Below, piece after piece: positions 25,311-37,364 of a DNA stretch of 64,000 nt (position 1 is the first letter of the stretch; each line of letters starts with the position of its first letter). Source of the DNA: Corynebacterium pseudogenitalium (GTDB taxonomy: Bacteria > Actinomycetota > Actinomycetes > Mycobacteriales > Mycobacteriaceae); contig NZ_CP072934.1 of the NCBI RefSeq assembly GCF_024453815.1, positions 744,001 through 808,000 of the forward strand, given 5' to 3'. The translations under genes and the position numbers were made by a program. The notes under the pieces are model-generated. The model saw only the letters and a list, made by a program, of their open reading frames with translations. It was not told where the DNA came from and made no database searches.

Positions 25311-26927
25311 CTATTTCCAGCTCGGGAACCACATGAGGGACTCGTAGTAGCCGTCGGTGACTCGAAGGCCGTACAGGATCGGACCCCAGTAGACGAAGCT
25401 TGCCGCCACAACGGCGAGGTAGACAATCACGGTGATTTGGCCGGTGCGAATCGGGGCGCCGGTCAGCTTCACCAGCCACTTAGGTTCCCGTAGCGTGCCT
25501 TTCTTCGCGATGTTTCCGAGCGCCAGCGCGAGCAGCACTGCGGTAAACGGAATGAGCGCGGTGGCGTAGAAGAAGTACATCTGACGGTCGAACGCCGCAA
25601 GCCACGGCAGGAAGCCTGCGGCGAAGCCGATGACTGGCACGATGACGCGGAAGTCGCGTCGGGTAATCCAGACCCACGCTGCCCACAGCAACGCGGGGAT
25701 GGTGAGCCACCAGATCGCCGGGGTGCCGAACAGCGAAATCATTTCGCGGCAGGTGTTGCCGTCGCCGCACTCGATGTCGGTGGAGGAGTAGTAGAGGATC
25801 GGGCGTGCTGCGACGAGCCACGCCCACGGCTTGGAGTCCCATGGGTGCGAGTGCCCGCTAGAGCTCGTGAGGGAGCCGTGGAACTCAAGCACGGAGAAGT
25901 GGTAGTACAGCCATCCAGCAGCGGCATCCGGCAGGTTGGCCAGCCATGGCCAGTCGGATCCTGCGATCGTGCCGTCCGCCAGGGAGTGGCGGTACACAGA
26001 AGTCTCAGAGGCGAACCATGCGCGCCACGACCAGATATAGAGGAGTGCGGGCAACAGCACGATCGAGGCGAGTGCAGAGGGCACGTCGCGCACCAGTGCG
26101 CCAGCCAGTGGCTTCTCGACGCCATAACGCTTTCGCAGCCACAGATCCCAAAACGCAGACATTAGGCCGTAGAACGCGATGTAGTACAGCCCCGACCACT
26201 TCACACCGAGTGCCAGTCCGAGCAACACACCGGTTGCGAAACGCCACCAGCGGAACCCGAGGCGCGGCCCGTACGGACCCGAGGACTGCACAGCACCTGA
26301 CAGCCAGGCGTCGTGCCAACGCTGGTGCACCTGACGCATGTCACCTGCGAGCGTCCACGCGGCGGCGACGATGAACAGCACCTGGAAGATGTCTAGCATG
26401 CCAAATTTGGCTGCGACCAGCAGCACGCCGTCGAAAAGCGCGATGACGCCTGCGATGGCTGCGATCGACGTCGACTGGCTCACGCGGCGAGCGAGCAGGA
26501 ACGTGAACACGATGACTGCGGTACCAAAGAGCGCCGTCATGATGCGCCAACCCATCGGGGTGTAGCCGAAGATGGTTTCACCAAGCGCGAGGAGCTGCTT
26601 GCCCAACGGCGGGTGCACCACCAGCCCATAGCCGGGGTTGGACTCGATGCCGCCCAGCACTGGGTTAAAGGAGCTGCGCACCATGTCCCAGCCCTGCGGC
26701 ACGTAGTGCTTCTCGTCGAAGACCGGGGTGCCAGAAGACGTCGGCTGCACCAGCCCGAGGAAGCGCGTGAACAGCGCGAGGACCGTCAGTACCGCCAGCG
26801 TCACGGTGTCCCTGCGATGCCATGGCACACTGACTGGTGCTCCCGGCTGGGGCCTGCCAGGCTTCATCAACGCGGGCGTTGGCGACGCTTCACTCTGGAC
26901 GGTATTGATGGGCGCATTGGTATTCAC
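25311..26927 (-). CDS. pmt: Protein O-mannosyltransferase (GT39)
   Basis: 538 residues, about ten or eleven TM helices. The first outer loop contains FDEKHYVPQGWDMVR with the Asp-Glu pair essential in PMT enzymes. It transfers mannose from polyprenyl-phosphate-mannose to Ser/Thr of proteins during Sec export. In C. glutamicum pmt glycosylates secreted proteins such as Rpf2, which is encoded 8 kb away. The stop is 4 bases from the ZAS gene stop; divergent from rsmI, 58 bases between starts. Confidence 0.93.
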   Translation of the reverse strand: MNTNAPINTVQSEASPTPALMKPGRPQPGAPVSVPWHRRDTVTLAVLTVLALFTRFLGLVQPTSSGTPVFDEKHYVPQGWDMVRSSFNPVLGGIESNPGYGLVVHPPLGKQLLALGETIFGYTPMGWRIMTALFGTAVIVFTFLLARRVSQSTSIAAIAGVIALFDGVLLVAAKFGMLDIFQVLFIVAAAWTLAGDMRQVHQRWHDAWLSGAVQSSGPYGPRLGFRWWRFATGVLLGLALGVKWSGLYYIAFYGLMSAFWDLWLRKRYGVEKPLAGALVRDVPSALASIVLLPALLYIWSWRAWFASETSVYRHSLADGTIAGSDWPWLANLPDAAAGWLYYHFSVLEFHGSLTSSSGHSHPWDSKPWAWLVAARPILYYSSTDIECGDGNTCREMISLFGTPAIWWLTIPALLWAAWVWITRRDFRVIVPVIGFAAGFLPWLAAFDRQMYFFYATALIPFTAVLLALALGNIAKKGTLREPKWLVKLTGAPIRTGQITVIVYLAVVAASFVYWGPILYGLRVTDGYYESLMWFPSWK

Positions 26928-26985
26928 GTGAATGGATACTACTGTGTTCGCCGCATTATCTGTAGCTGCACCTAGTATCTATTGC

Positions 26986-27861
26986 ATGGATAGTGCAGAC
27001 ACTCAAGCGACGTTGCAACACCAGTTTCCAACACGTGGGGTAGTGCTGGCCGCTACGCCGCTCGGCAATATTGATGACGCCTCGCAGCGGCTTCAGCACG
27101 CACTCGCGAACGCAGACGTGATTGCGGCGGAGGATACGCGGCGCACCCGCGCGCTAGCGGCAGCCTTGGGGGTGGAACCGCGTGGGAAGATCATCTCAAA
27201 CTTCGACCACAACGAAGAGCAGCGGCGGGACGAGTTGCTCGCGGCTGCCCGCAATGGCGTTGTGCTCGTGGTGACGGACGCCGGCATGCCGATCGTGTCC
27301 GACCCCGGCCTCTCACTCGTTGCAGCGGCACACGACGCCGGAGTCCCTGTGACTTGCCTGCCTGGTCCCTCTGCTGTCACGACGGCGCTTGCGCTCTCGG
27401 GCCTGCATGTAGGGCACTTCATCTTCGATGGCTTTGCTCCACGCAAGGCAGGCGCGCGGGAAGCCTGGCTCAAGGAGCTTGTGCACCAACCGCGCGCCGT
27501 GTGCTTCTTCGAATCACCGCACCGACTGGCACAGACGCTTGCCGACGCCGCTTCGGTCCTCGGCCGCGATCGACGTGCAGCGGTGTGCCGCGAACTGACA
27601 AAAACGTACGAAGAAGTAAAGCGCGCGACACTTGGTGAACTCGCCGAGTGGGCCAAGGACGGAGTGAGGGGAGAAGTCACCGTTGTCATCGAGGGCGGTG
27701 ACGCCGCAACAGCGGAGCCCGAAGACCTTGTGGAACTCGTCTTAGAGCTGGTAAGCGGGGGTATGCGGATGAAGGATGCAGTGAAGACTATCGCGAAGCA
27801 GCACGGGGTGAAATCGGGCGAATTATATGACCTCGCTCAGGAAGCTCGCAGCGCGGAATAG
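26986..27861 (+). CDS. rsmI: 16S rRNA (cytidine1402-2'-O)-methyltransferase
   Basis: 291 residues of the tetrapyrrole methylase fold: VVLAATPLGNIDDASQRL, VIAAEDTRRTRAL, VTDAGMPIVSDPGLSLV, CLPGPSAVTTALALSG, FFESPHRLAQTL and CRELTKTYEEVKRATLGEL are RsmI hallmarks. It methylates C1402 at the decoding centre with SAM. ATG 26986 is chosen because TAGTAT ends exactly 7 nt before it (leaderless); an upstream ATG at 26932 would overlap the promoter. Confidence 0.95.
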   Translation: MDSADTQATLQHQFPTRGVVLAATPLGNIDDASQRLQHALANADVIAAEDTRRTRALAAALGVEPRGKIISNFDHNEEQRRDELLAAARNGVVLVVTDAGMPIVSDPGLSLVAAAHDAGVPVTCLPGPSAVTTALALSGLHVGHFIFDGFAPRKAGAREAWLKELVHQPRAVCFFESPHRLAQTLADAASVLGRDRRAAVCRELTKTYEEVKRATLGELAEWAKDGVRGEVTVVIEGGDAATAEPEDLVELVLELVSGGMRMKDAVKTIAKQHGVKSGELYDLAQEARSAE

Positions 27862-27978
27862 TCAGACTTTTTGGCTGAAAATGGGCACTACGTGGACGAA
27901 TTGGATTAGATATAGCAGCCGAATTCAGTTAACCTGCTAAAGCTTTCTTATTTTCTATGGAATTGAGGAGAATTTTTC

Positions 27979-29796
27979 ATGTCTCAGGGAGACCTGACCC
28001 AGGATCCGCATGATCCTGATGCAGAAACTCGGAGTACTGAACAGATAAATTCCGATGAAACCGAAATTGCCGCACCGTCTGCGACGAGCGAGCTTGCCGA
28101 GCTCATCGTTGCAGAGCGGCGCGGGGAGCGTAAAGAATCGGTCGACGCAGAGGAGCAGGTTGAGCTTGCTGCGGAGGACGAGAACGCGAAGATTGACTGG
28201 AGCATCGTTGTTCCGCTTCTCGTCGTGGTGGCGGCCGTCGTCGCTTGGGGCCTGTTAGCAACAGATAGTTTCTCGAGCTTTGCTGATACGTCCTTCAGCT
28301 GGGTGATTAACAACCTTGGCTGGGCGTTCGTGCTCTTCGGCACGATTTTTGTGTTCTTTGTCTTGGTAATCGCGTTTTCGAACTTCGGTACGATCCGCCT
28401 GGGCAAGTCGGACGAACAACCGGAGTTTAGAACGTCGTCATGGATTGCGATGATGTTCGCGGCAGGCATGGGCATTGGTCTGATGTTCTACGGTGCGTCT
28501 GAGCCGCTGGCGATGTACCGCGATGGTGTCCCTGGCCACCAGCCACACGAAGTGGGCACTGCGCTCGCGCAGACAATGTTCCACTGGAGCCTGCACCCAT
28601 GGGCGATTTACGCGATCTTGGGCCTTGCGATCGCGTACTCGACGTTCCGCCTCGGCCGCAAGCAACTGCTCTCTAGCGCCTTCATCCCGCTGATTGGTGA
28701 AAAGGGCGTGAACGGTTTCTGGGGCAAGCTCATTGATGGTTTTGCAATTTTTGCAACGATTTTCGGTACCGCATGTTCGCTGGGCTTGGGCGCGATGCAG
28801 ATTAGCTCGGGCCTGAACGCTTCCGGCTTTGTGGATTCGCCGTCGACGAAGCTGACGGTCGGCATCGTGTCCGTCCTGACTCTTGCATTCCTGCTGTCCG
28901 CGATGTCGGGCGTCGGCAAGGGAATCCAGTGGCTGTCGAACTTCAATATGGCGATTGCTGCGTTGCTGGCTATTTTCGTGTTCGTCTTCGGCCCAACCGT
29001 CAGCACCCTGAACTTCTTGCCGACGGGCGTCGGCGCATACCTGTCCCAGTTTTTTGAGATGGCTGGCCGTACCGCTGAGAACCAGAACGGTGAAGCAGGA
29101 GACTTCCTGTCCGGTTGGACCATCTTCTACTGGGCATGGTGGATCTCCTGGTCACCATTCGTTGGCACCTTCCTGGCACGAATTTCCCGTGGCCGCACGA
29201 TTCGCGAGTTCTGCCTTGGCGTCATGCTGATTCCAGCAGGCCTGTCCACCGTCTGGTTCGCCATCTTTGGCGGCACCGCGATCAAGTTCGAGCAGGACGG
29301 TCGTTCCATTTACGGCGAGGGTACCTCGGAAGAGCAGCTCTTCAACCTGCTGCACCAGCTGCCTGGTGGCTTCTACATTGGTATTTTCGCGGTGATCCTG
29401 CTGGGTACGTTCTTCATCACCTCGGCTGACTCGGCTTCGACCGTGATGGCGTCTATGTCGCAGAACGGTAAATCGGATGCGAACCCATGGATCGCAGCTG
29501 TCTGGGGCCTTGGCACCGCGTTCGTTGGCCTGACGCTGCTGATCGCTGGCGGCTCTGACGCACTGGGCGCGCTGCAGTCTGTGACGATTGTTGCGGCAAC
29601 CCCGTTCTTGCTCATCCTGATCTTGCTGATGTTCGCGATTGTGAAGGACGTGTCCAACGACACTATTTACCTGGACAAGAAGGAACAGGATCGCTTCAAC
29701 CGCCAGTTGGCTATTGAACGCCGTATGCACCGCGACCAGCTCGAGCTTGATAGGAAGAAGGAGCAGGTCAAGCGCATGTTGCGTCCGCGTAACTAA
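27979..29796 (+). CDS. betP: Glycine betaine BCCT transporter, BetP-like
   Basis: 605 residues. An acidic N-terminal extension (about 1-70), twelve TM helices, and a basic C-terminal tail rich in Arg/Lys (about 565-605), the arrangement that senses osmotic stress in BetP. The glycine stretch [16 protein letters not shown] binds Na+/substrate; [11 protein letters not shown] and [12 protein letters not shown] provide the Trp/Tyr box for the trimethylammonium group. Order pmt, rsmI, betP, metG equals that of C. glutamicum, which supports betP over the paralogues ectP and lcoP. AGGAGA precedes the ATG by 6 nt. Confidence 0.9.
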   Translation: MSQGDLTQDPHDPDAETRSTEQINSDETEIAAPSATSELAELIVAERRGERKESVDAEEQVELAAEDENAKIDWSIVVPLLVVVAAVVAWGLLATDSFSSFADTSFSWVINNLGWAFVLFGTIFVFFVLVIAFSNFGTIRLGKSDEQPEFRTSSWIAMMFAAGMGIGLMFYGASEPLAMYRDGVPGHQPHEVGTALAQTMFHWSLHPWAIYAILGLAIAYSTFRLGRKQLLSSAFIPLIGEKGVNGFWGKLIDGFAIFATIFGTACSLGLGAMQISSGLNASGFVDSPSTKLTVGIVSVLTLAFLLSAMSGVGKGIQWLSNFNMAIAALLAIFVFVFGPTVSTLNFLPTGVGAYLSQFFEMAGRTAENQNGEAGDFLSGWTIFYWAWWISWSPFVGTFLARISRGRTIREFCLGVMLIPAGLSTVWFAIFGGTAIKFEQDGRSIYGEGTSEEQLFNLLHQLPGGFYIGIFAVILLGTFFITSADSASTVMASMSQNGKSDANPWIAAVWGLGTAFVGLTLLIAGGSDALGALQSVTIVAATPFLLILILLMFAIVKDVSNDTIYLDKKEQDRFNRQLAIERRMHRDQLELDRKKEQVKRMLRPRN

Positions 29797-29825
29797 GCTC
29801 TGACATCCTGCGGTGAATACCGCTC

Positions 29826-29868
29826 ATGGCCCCGATATGACCCGAAACATGGGTTGTGTCGGGGCCAT
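29826..29868 (+). terminator. Long hairpin after betP (probable terminator)
   Basis: GGCCCCGATATGACCC pairs with GGGTTGTGTCGGGGCC over about 16 bp with wobbles and a 7-nt loop, flanked by AT/AT. No T-run follows. It ends just before a TATGCT hexamer (29873-29878) that lies 7 nt before metG, so it probably insulates betP from metG. Confidence 0.65.
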
Positions 29869-29885
29869 AACTTATGCTTAAGGGC

Positions 29886-31730
29886 ATGACTTCTGCGAAG
29901 ACTCAAAAAAATATCCTTGTGTGCGTTGCGTGGCCATATGCGAACGGCCCCCGCCACATCGGCCACGTAGCTGGTTTCGGGGTACCTTCTGACGTGTTTG
30001 CGCGCTATCAGCGTATGGCTGGCAACAACGTCCTGATGGTCTCCGGCACCGACGAACACGGGACCCCGCTGTTGGTGCAGGCGGACAAGGAAGGCGTGAG
30101 CGTCAAGGAGCTCGCAGACCGCTACAACGAACAGATCGTGCACGACTTGGCCGGTTTGGGTCTGTCCTACGACCTGTTTACTCGCACGTCGACTCGTAAC
30201 CACTATGCCGTGGTGCAGCAGCTGTTTAAGGGACTGTACGCCAACGGTTACATGATCAAGGAGACGACGCAGGGCGCGATCTCTCCTTCGAATGGCCGTA
30301 CGCTGCCGGACCGCTACATTGAGGGCACCTGCCCAATCTGCGGCGCGACTGACGCTCGTGGTGACCAGTGCGATACCTGCGGTAACCAGCTCGACCCAGC
30401 AGACCTGATCAACCCTGTCTCCAAGATCAACGGCGAGACGCCGAAGTTTGTTGAGACCGAGCACTTCATGCTGGATCTCCCGGCGCTGCACGACGCGTTG
30501 AAGACGTGGCTGAGCACCCGTGAGAAGTGGCGCCCGAACGTGCTGAAGTTCTCGTTGAACCTCTTGGAGGACATGCGTCCGCGCGCAATGACGCGTGACA
30601 TCGACTGGGGCATCCCTATCCCGGTCGAGGACTGGCAGGACAACCCGTCGAAGAAGCTCTATGTTTGGTTTGACGCGGTGGTCGGCTACTTGTCTGCCTC
30701 GATTGAGTGGGCGGAGCGAAGCGGCAACCCGGATGCGTGGAAGACGTTCTGGCAGGACCCAGAAACGGCGAGCTACTACTTCATGGGCAAGGACAACATC
30801 ACGTTCCACTCACAGATCTGGCCAGCGGAGCTGCTCGGCTACGCGGGCAAGGGCTCGCATGGTGGGCAAGAACACGAGCTGGGCACCCTGAATCTTCCGA
30901 CTGAGGTTGTGTCCTCGGAGTTCCTGACCATGTCCGGTTCGAAGTTCTCGTCTTCGAAGGGCGTAGTCATCTATGTCAAGGACTTCCTGAAAGAGTTCGG
31001 TGCGGACCCGTTGCGCTACTTCATTGCGGTGGCCGGACCGGAGAACAACGACACGGACTTCACCTGGGACGAGTTCGTGCGTCGCGTGAACAACGAGCTG
31101 GCGAATGGCTGGGGCAACCTGGTCAACCGCACTGTGTCGATGGCGCACAAGAACTTCGGCGAGGTTCCAGAACCAGGAGAGCTCGCCGAAGTGGACGAGA
31201 AAATCCTTGAATTGGCGGAATCCACGTTTGTTTCCGCAGGCAAGGACTTGGCCGAGGCTCACTTTAAGAGCGCGATCACCAAGATCATGCACGTGGTCGG
31301 GGAGACCAACGCGTACATCGCGGACCAGGAGCCGTGGAAGCTCGCGAAGGATCCGGAACAGCGCACTCGTCTGGCGACGGTCCTGTGGACCGCACTGCAG
31401 GTGGTCAGCGACTGCAATGCGATGCTGACCCCGTTCCTGCCGCACACGGCGCAGAAGGTACACGAGACCCTCGGCCGGACTGGTGTGTGGGCGGCAGAGC
31501 CGTCCATCGTTGAGGTTCGCGATGACGCTGACTACGATCTCGTCGGCGTCGGCCTGCCGGAGCGCGGCCAGACCTACCTCACCATCACCGGCGACTACTC
31601 CGAGCAGCAGGCGACATGGAAGCGCGTGCCAATGGAGCCCGGCGTGGCACTGTCGAAGCCGAAGCCACTGGTGGCGAAGCTCGATCCGGAGCTCGGGGAG
31701 ACCGGCCCGGAGTGGGCGCCTGTGCAGTAA
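29886..31730 (+). CDS. metG: Methionyl-tRNA synthetase
   Basis: 614 residues. Class I synthetase: [22 protein letters not shown] (HIGH), zinc-binding insert [32 protein letters not shown], and [10 protein letters not shown] as the KMSKS-equivalent. C-terminal anticodon-binding helices follow; no C-terminal tRNA-binding EMAP-like domain is present. It charges initiator and elongator tRNA-Met. ATG 29886 with TATGCT ending 7 nt upstream, no Shine-Dalgarno. Confidence 0.96.
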   Translation: MTSAKTQKNILVCVAWPYANGPRHIGHVAGFGVPSDVFARYQRMAGNNVLMVSGTDEHGTPLLVQADKEGVSVKELADRYNEQIVHDLAGLGLSYDLFTRTSTRNHYAVVQQLFKGLYANGYMIKETTQGAISPSNGRTLPDRYIEGTCPICGATDARGDQCDTCGNQLDPADLINPVSKINGETPKFVETEHFMLDLPALHDALKTWLSTREKWRPNVLKFSLNLLEDMRPRAMTRDIDWGIPIPVEDWQDNPSKKLYVWFDAVVGYLSASIEWAERSGNPDAWKTFWQDPETASYYFMGKDNITFHSQIWPAELLGYAGKGSHGGQEHELGTLNLPTEVVSSEFLTMSGSKFSSSKGVVIYVKDFLKEFGADPLRYFIAVAGPENNDTDFTWDEFVRRVNNELANGWGNLVNRTVSMAHKNFGEVPEPGELAEVDEKILELAESTFVSAGKDLAEAHFKSAITKIMHVVGETNAYIADQEPWKLAKDPEQRTRLATVLWTALQVVSDCNAMLTPFLPHTAQKVHETLGRTGVWAAEPSIVEVRDDADYDLVGVGLPERGQTYLTITGDYSEQQATWKRVPMEPGVALSKPKPLVAKLDPELGETGPEWAPVQ

Positions 31731-31748
31731 CGCTGCGGCAGCGCTAGA

Positions 31749-32951
31749 GTGCTTCGAGTGTTTGCTCTTGTACTTTTCGTCGCTGTCATTAGTGCCTCAC
31801 TGAATTTGCGTGCGGGCATTGCCTCCGTCGGGTCTGTACTTGACCAGGTCATCGCATACTATGACGCCCCGGCATGGGTCGGTGGCGTCATCACGGCGAT
31901 CCCCGGCACGCTCTTCTTCCTGGTCGGTATCTGTGCGGTACCGATTGCGCGGCGGTTTGGCCTCACCCCCGTCATTCTGGGCGCTGCGGGGTTGCTGACC
32001 GCGGGCTTGGGCTTGCGCCCCTTCGCACCCGATATCGCGATGTTCTTACTCGCGACGGTGGGCGCGGCCGGCGCCATCGCACTTATGAACGTGTTGCTGC
32101 CTGCGTGGATCAAGCAGCACGGTGGGCGCTACATCGTCGCCCTGACTACGGTGTACTCCGTAACCCTGGGCTTATCGTCGGCGGCTGGCCCGCTCAGCGC
32201 GTTGGTGACACCCTCGTGGCAGTCGGCACTCGGCCTGTGGGCGGTGACGGCTGTCGTGCAGCTGGCGGTTTGGGTATTTGTGCTCTTCAAATTCGGGAGG
32301 GACATCCCCGGGAGCAAGGCTTCGACCCCGCAGGACGGCGCGGTTGCTACGCCAGAAGCGCCGGTGTGGAAGTCGCTCACTGCGGTGGCCTTGATGCTCT
32401 TCTTCGGGTTGCAGTCAACCAGCGCGTATATCCAGATGGGGTGGTTGCCCGCCATTTTCATTGACGCCGGGGTTGCCCCTTCCACCGCAGCCACGGGACT
32501 CGGGCTGCTTGGCGCGGTAGGCATGGTTGGTGGGCTTGTGCTGCCGACGGTCATCTCTCGCGCGCGGACGCTGACGCCGCTGGTGGTGCTGTTTGCGCTC
32601 TCGACGGCCACTGGGTATCTCGGTTTGTACTTCGCACCGGCAGCATCACCGCTGGGCTGGAGCTTCCTCCTGGGCTTCGGCGGGTGCTGTTTCCCGCTAG
32701 CAATCGCACTGATCCCGGCGCGCACACGCGACCCGCTAGTCACTGCACGGCTGTCGGGTTTTGTGCAGCCGGTCGGGTACGTGCTCGCGGCAACGGGTCC
32801 GCTGCTCATTGGCGTGGCCTATGGGCGGATTGGGGAGTTCCAGCCGATCCTGATCGCGCTGGTCATCATGGCGTTGGTCATGGGGGTTGTTGGCATCGTG
32901 GCGGCGCGTCACGTCGTTATTGACGACGAGCTTAGTGCTGCAAGCCACTGA
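31749..32951 (+). CDS. MFS transporter, CynX/NimT-like
   Basis: 400 residues with about twelve hydrophobic helices and a central cytoplasmic loop (about 188-213). SASLNLRAGIASVGSVLDQV near the start and WLPAIFIDAGVAPSTAATGLGLLG resemble the CynX/NimT group of the major facilitator superfamily, which moves cyanate, nitroimidazole or other small anions; the substrate here is unknown. The start is GTG 31749, 18 bases after metG. The last 20 bases overlap the convergent gene at 32932. Confidence 0.82.
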   Translation: MLRVFALVLFVAVISASLNLRAGIASVGSVLDQVIAYYDAPAWVGGVITAIPGTLFFLVGICAVPIARRFGLTPVILGAAGLLTAGLGLRPFAPDIAMFLLATVGAAGAIALMNVLLPAWIKQHGGRYIVALTTVYSVTLGLSSAAGPLSALVTPSWQSALGLWAVTAVVQLAVWVFVLFKFGRDIPGSKASTPQDGAVATPEAPVWKSLTAVALMLFFGLQSTSAYIQMGWLPAIFIDAGVAPSTAATGLGLLGAVGMVGGLVLPTVISRARTLTPLVVLFALSTATGYLGLYFAPAASPLGWSFLLGFGGCCFPLAIALIPARTRDPLVTARLSGFVQPVGYVLAATGPLLIGVAYGRIGEFQPILIALVIMALVMGVVGIVAARHVVIDDELSAASH

Positions 32952-33342
32952 GGAACTGTTCCAGGAACGTGGTGAGTTTGCCGGTTGCGTCGTCGTCGAA
33001 GCGGGCGTCGACAACCATGATGGGGGCGGTGTATTTGGGGGAGTTGGTGTCGGCATCGCGGACGACGACGAGGTCCGTGCCGTAGTCATCTTTCAGGAGT
33101 TTCCAGGTAAATCCGTAGTCGCGGACGAATGCGTCGCCGAGGGCGGTGCCGACGATACGGGCTGTGTCGCCGCGCGGGTAGCTGCGTTGTGCGTCGCGGG
33201 GAAGTGCAAGGAAATCCTCGAGTAGCCCTTCGAACCGCTCGATGATTACTCGTGCAGGGCCATTGAGCCTCTGCGCCGCTGCCTCGGCGAGTGCGTTGTC
33301 GATGCTGGTTTGGGTCTGTGCGTCAATCGCGTGGAATGTCAT
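32932..33342 (-). CDS. DUF3806-like conserved protein
   Basis: 136 residues, soluble, acidic. Core: RIVGTALGDAFVRDYGFTWKLLKDDYGTDLVVVRD followed by YTAPIMVVDARFDDDATGKLTTFLEQFL, resembling DUF3806. No catalytic motif is visible. The start codon is ATG 33342, 12 bases from the divergent tatD start, so the two share a very short promoter region. The 3' end overlaps the MFS gene by 20 bases. Confidence 0.7.
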   Translation of the reverse strand: MTFHAIDAQTQTSIDNALAEAAAQRLNGPARVIIERFEGLLEDFLALPRDAQRSYPRGDTARIVGTALGDAFVRDYGFTWKLLKDDYGTDLVVVRDADTNSPKYTAPIMVVDARFDDDATGKLTTFLEQFLSGLQH

Positions 33343-33354
33343 AGGCTCTATCGT

Positions 33355-34194
33355 ATGAGCAAAAAGAAACCTCGCCCGACACCAGTACCAGCAGCCCCTA
33401 TACCAGGGCTTATCGACGCCCACACCCACCTGGCCTCTACCGGAGCCACCACGCAGGCGGATATCGATGCGATTATGGAGCGTGCGTTGAGCGCCGGTGT
33501 GGAGCGGGTATGCACCGTGGGCGATGGGCTCGCGGAAGCAGAGCAGGCGCTTGCTGCCGCGCACATGCATGAGGGCGTGTTCGCAGCGTGCGCGATCCAT
33601 CCGACGCGAGCCGCCGAGCTCGACGACGCGACGCGGGAACGGCTCACGCAGATGGCCTCGGACGCTCGGTGTGTTGCGGTGGGGGAGACAGGCATCGATA
33701 CGTATTGGATCCGCCACGACGCCGAGAACACCGCTGACCTTGCCACGCAAGAAGAGGCGTTTCGTTGGCACATTCAGCTCGCCGTGGACTCCGGCAAGGC
33801 ATTGATGATCCATAACCGTGAGGGGGATGCGGACATGATGCGGATTCTCGCGGATACGCCGAAACCGGAGCATGTGATTTTGCACTGCTTCTCCTCGCCC
33901 CTTGACGTGGCGCGGGAGGCGATTGAGCGTGGCTATGTGCTCTCCTTTGCCGGCAACGTTACGTTTAAGCGCAATGAGGAGCTGCGGGAGGCGGCGGCTC
34001 TGGCGCCGGTGGGCCAGCTGCTCATCGAAACCGATGCGCCGTATATGACCCCGGAGCCGTTTCGAGGTTCGCGCAATGAGCCATCGCTGATTGGGCATAC
34101 GGCACACGTGGTTGCGCAAGCTCGGGGAGTGGACGTCGAGACGCTGGCGAGCGAGGTATCCGCTACCTTCGATCGCGTCTATGGTCTGGGATGA
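33355..34194 (+). CDS. tatD: TatD family metal-dependent hydrolase (DNase)
   Basis: 279 residues. A basic, Pro-rich N-terminus (about 1-17) and then the TIM-barrel hydrolase: LIDAHTHLAS (HxH), VGETGIDTYW (metal Glu), MIHNREGDADMM (His), HCFSS (His) and IETDAPYMTPEPFRG (Asp). TatD enzymes are exonucleases in DNA repair and also act as D-aminoacyl hydrolase relatives. ATG 33355 with TAGGCT ending 7 nt upstream. In C. glutamicum this gene also precedes rpf2. Confidence 0.93.
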   Translation: MSKKKPRPTPVPAAPIPGLIDAHTHLASTGATTQADIDAIMERALSAGVERVCTVGDGLAEAEQALAAAHMHEGVFAACAIHPTRAAELDDATRERLTQMASDARCVAVGETGIDTYWIRHDAENTADLATQEEAFRWHIQLAVDSGKALMIHNREGDADMMRILADTPKPEHVILHCFSSPLDVAREAIERGYVLSFAGNVTFKRNEELREAAALAPVGQLLIETDAPYMTPEPFRGSRNEPSLIGHTAHVVAQARGVDVETLASEVSATFDRVYGLG

Positions 34195-34329
34195 TGCTGT
34201 GCACGTGTCCGGGAACACACTGGGCGCAAGTAAGCGTTGTCCCAGGTCGGCTGTGAGTGGTGTGAATCGCGTGGCGCGAGTGAACGTGTCCACCATGGTG
34301 TGCAAACATGTGCTGGTAAAACGGTAGAA

Positions 34330-34346
34330 GTTACCGTATTGTTATC
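34330..34346. promoter_or_regulatory. GTTAC/GTTAT direct repeat upstream of rpf2
   Basis: GTTACC (34330-34335) and GTTATC (34341-34346) repeat with an 11-bp period, 37 bp before the rpf2 ATG. ACGGTA (34321-34326) and TACCGT (34332-34337) also form an inverted repeat here. The element resembles the GTTAC cluster upstream of the M23 gene at 5782-6498. Control by MtrA is inferred. Confidence 0.38.
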
Positions 34347-34376
34347 GAAGTATTATTTCGTGACGAAGGGGAATGA

Positions 34377-35501
<1,125 letters not shown>

Positions 35502-35512
35502 CCTCGTCAGGT

Positions 35513-36358
35513 ATGAGCGAAACCCAACTGCTTGGCCCGGTAGAAATCCGTGAGCTTGCGGCTGCACTTGATGTCACCCCGACGAAACGGTTGGGGCAGA
35601 ACTTCGTGCACGACCCGAATACCGTGCGGCGTATCGTTGCCGCAGCGGAGCTTTCCCCAGACGACCGCGTGGTCGAGGTCGGTCCGGGTCTCGGGTCACT
35701 GACGCTTGGCCTGCTCGATGAGGCAGCGCACGTGACAGCGCTTGAGATCGATGACAGGCTGGCACGGCAGCTGGGTAAAACGGTGGAGCTTCGCGCACCT
35801 TCGGCCGCGAGCAAGCTGGACATCGTGCACATGGATGCACTGAAGACTACGCAGCGTGATGTTTCCGGGGAGCCAACGGCCCTCGTTGCGAACCTGCCGT
35901 ACAACGTTTCAGTGCCGGTGTTGTTACACCTGCTTGCGGAGTTCCCCTCCATTCGCCGCGTGCTGGTGATGGTGCAGAAAGAGGTCGCTGACCGCCTTGC
36001 CGCGAAGCCAGGCACGAAGATTTACGGCGTTCCTAGCGTAAAAGCAGCGTTCTATGGCGAGGTGTCGCAGGCAGGGACCATCGGCAAGCACGTCTTCTGG
36101 CCGGCTCCGAATATCGAGTCCGGGCTTGTTCGCATCGACGTCGATCCCGAGCGCGACCGCAGCGTGCGCGACAAGGTCTTCCCACTTATCGACGCCGCCT
36201 TCGCCCAACGCCGCAAGACGCTGCGCTCAACGCTCGCATCGGTGTACGGTTCCCCCGCGGAAGCCGAGTCTGCGCTGCGGGCGGCCGGTATCGATCCTGG
36301 ACTGCGTGGTGAGAAGCTCGGGGTGGAGGACTTCGTCAGGCTGGGGGAGGCCCGATGA
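35513..36358 (+). CDS. ksgA: 16S rRNA (adenine1518/1519-N6)-dimethyltransferase
   Basis: 281 residues. [33 protein letters not shown] (SAM motif I), [28 protein letters not shown] (catalytic NLPY) and [14 protein letters not shown] define KsgA/RsmA. It dimethylates two adenines in helix 45 of 16S rRNA late in 30S assembly. ATG 35513 is preferred to an upstream in-frame start inside rpf2. It overlaps ispE by 4 bp. Confidence 0.96.
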   Translation: MSETQLLGPVEIRELAAALDVTPTKRLGQNFVHDPNTVRRIVAAAELSPDDRVVEVGPGLGSLTLGLLDEAAHVTALEIDDRLARQLGKTVELRAPSAASKLDIVHMDALKTTQRDVSGEPTALVANLPYNVSVPVLLHLLAEFPSIRRVLVMVQKEVADRLAAKPGTKIYGVPSVKAAFYGEVSQAGTIGKHVFWPAPNIESGLVRIDVDPERDRSVRDKVFPLIDAAFAQRRKTLRSTLASVYGSPAEAESALRAAGIDPGLRGEKLGVEDFVRLGEAR

Positions 36359-37347
36359 GCAGCAGCACGCGGGAGATTGTTGCATCAGCGCCCGGCAAAG
36401 TGAACCTGCACCTCGGCGTCGGCAACGCGCGTGCCGACGGCTACCACGAGTTGGTAACGGTTTTCCAAGCCGTTGAGCGCCGCGAGCGAGTTCGCATCGT
36501 CGTCGAGGATGAGGCGGCATGCGTCGAATCTGGCTCCGTGGTCGTTGGGATGCAGACGCACTTCCACGTGGACGTACCGGACGAGGATATCGATACGCCT
36601 CGAAACCTGACGTGGCGTGCGGTCGATGCCGTCGTCGACGCCGTGCGGGCCCGCAGTGGCGTGCAAGGATTGTCGTTGCCGAAGGCGAAGCTGGTCGTCG
36701 ACAAGCATGTGTTTGTGGCAGGCGGGATGGCTGGCGGCTCCGCAGATGCCGCGGCTGGGCTCGTCGCAGCGAACGCCTACGTGGAGCGGTACTGCGGTGA
36801 GCGGCTCAGCGAAGAAGATCTTTACGACCTTGCAGCCGGGCTGGGAGCGGACGTGCCGTTCGCACTCCACGGCCACACAGCGCTTGGCACCGGGCGTGGC
36901 GACGCCCTCGTTGAGGTCCTCGGACGTGGCACGTACTGGTGGGTGTTTTGCAACCCGAAGATTGGGATTTCGACGGGCAAGGCCTTCGAAACACTCGATG
37001 ACCTGCGTCACGACAACCCGGCGCTCGTGCCGCATCTGGACACGGCAGATCTATCGCAAGCGCTCCTGGCAGGTGACGCGCGCGAACTTGCGAAACACCT
37101 GCACAACGACCTGGAGGCCGCGGCGGTGTCGATGCGCCCACGCATCGCAGCCCTGATCACACGCATCGAATCCGAAACTGAACTTGTAGCCCGAGCGATC
37201 GTTTCCGGGTCCGGGCCGACGATCGCCGCACTGTGCTTCGATGAAGAAGCTGCACGGAAACTCGAAGCACGACTGCGTGACAGCGTCGAGGGCGTCGAGG
37301 TGTTCTGCACTTCCGGCCCGTCAGCGGGAGCGCAACTCGAGGCGTAA
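36355..37347 (+). CDS. ispE: 4-diphosphocytidyl-2-C-methyl-D-erythritol kinase
   Basis: 330 residues, GHMP kinase fold. [30 protein letters not shown] at the N-terminus, [21 protein letters not shown] as the ATP loop, [12 protein letters not shown], and a C-terminal [13 protein letters not shown]. It phosphorylates CDP-ME in the MEP pathway to isoprenoids, needed for menaquinone and decaprenyl carriers. The ATG overlaps the ksgA stop (ATGA); the ABC-F gene follows after 17 bases. Confidence 0.96.
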   Translation: MSSSTREIVASAPGKVNLHLGVGNARADGYHELVTVFQAVERRERVRIVVEDEAACVESGSVVVGMQTHFHVDVPDEDIDTPRNLTWRAVDAVVDAVRARSGVQGLSLPKAKLVVDKHVFVAGGMAGGSADAAAGLVAANAYVERYCGERLSEEDLYDLAAGLGADVPFALHGHTALGTGRGDALVEVLGRGTYWWVFCNPKIGISTGKAFETLDDLRHDNPALVPHLDTADLSQALLAGDARELAKHLHNDLEAAAVSMRPRIAALITRIESETELVARAIVSGSGPTIAALCFDEEAARKLEARLRDSVEGVEVFCTSGPSAGAQLEA

Positions 37348-37364
37348 GCTACGATGAGTTTGCT

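Noticed and set aside
32932..34305. Long minus-strand frame extending the DUF3806-like gene across tatD
   Set aside because: The part beyond 33342 is antisense to tatD. The real start is the ATG at 33342, which begins the conserved protein.
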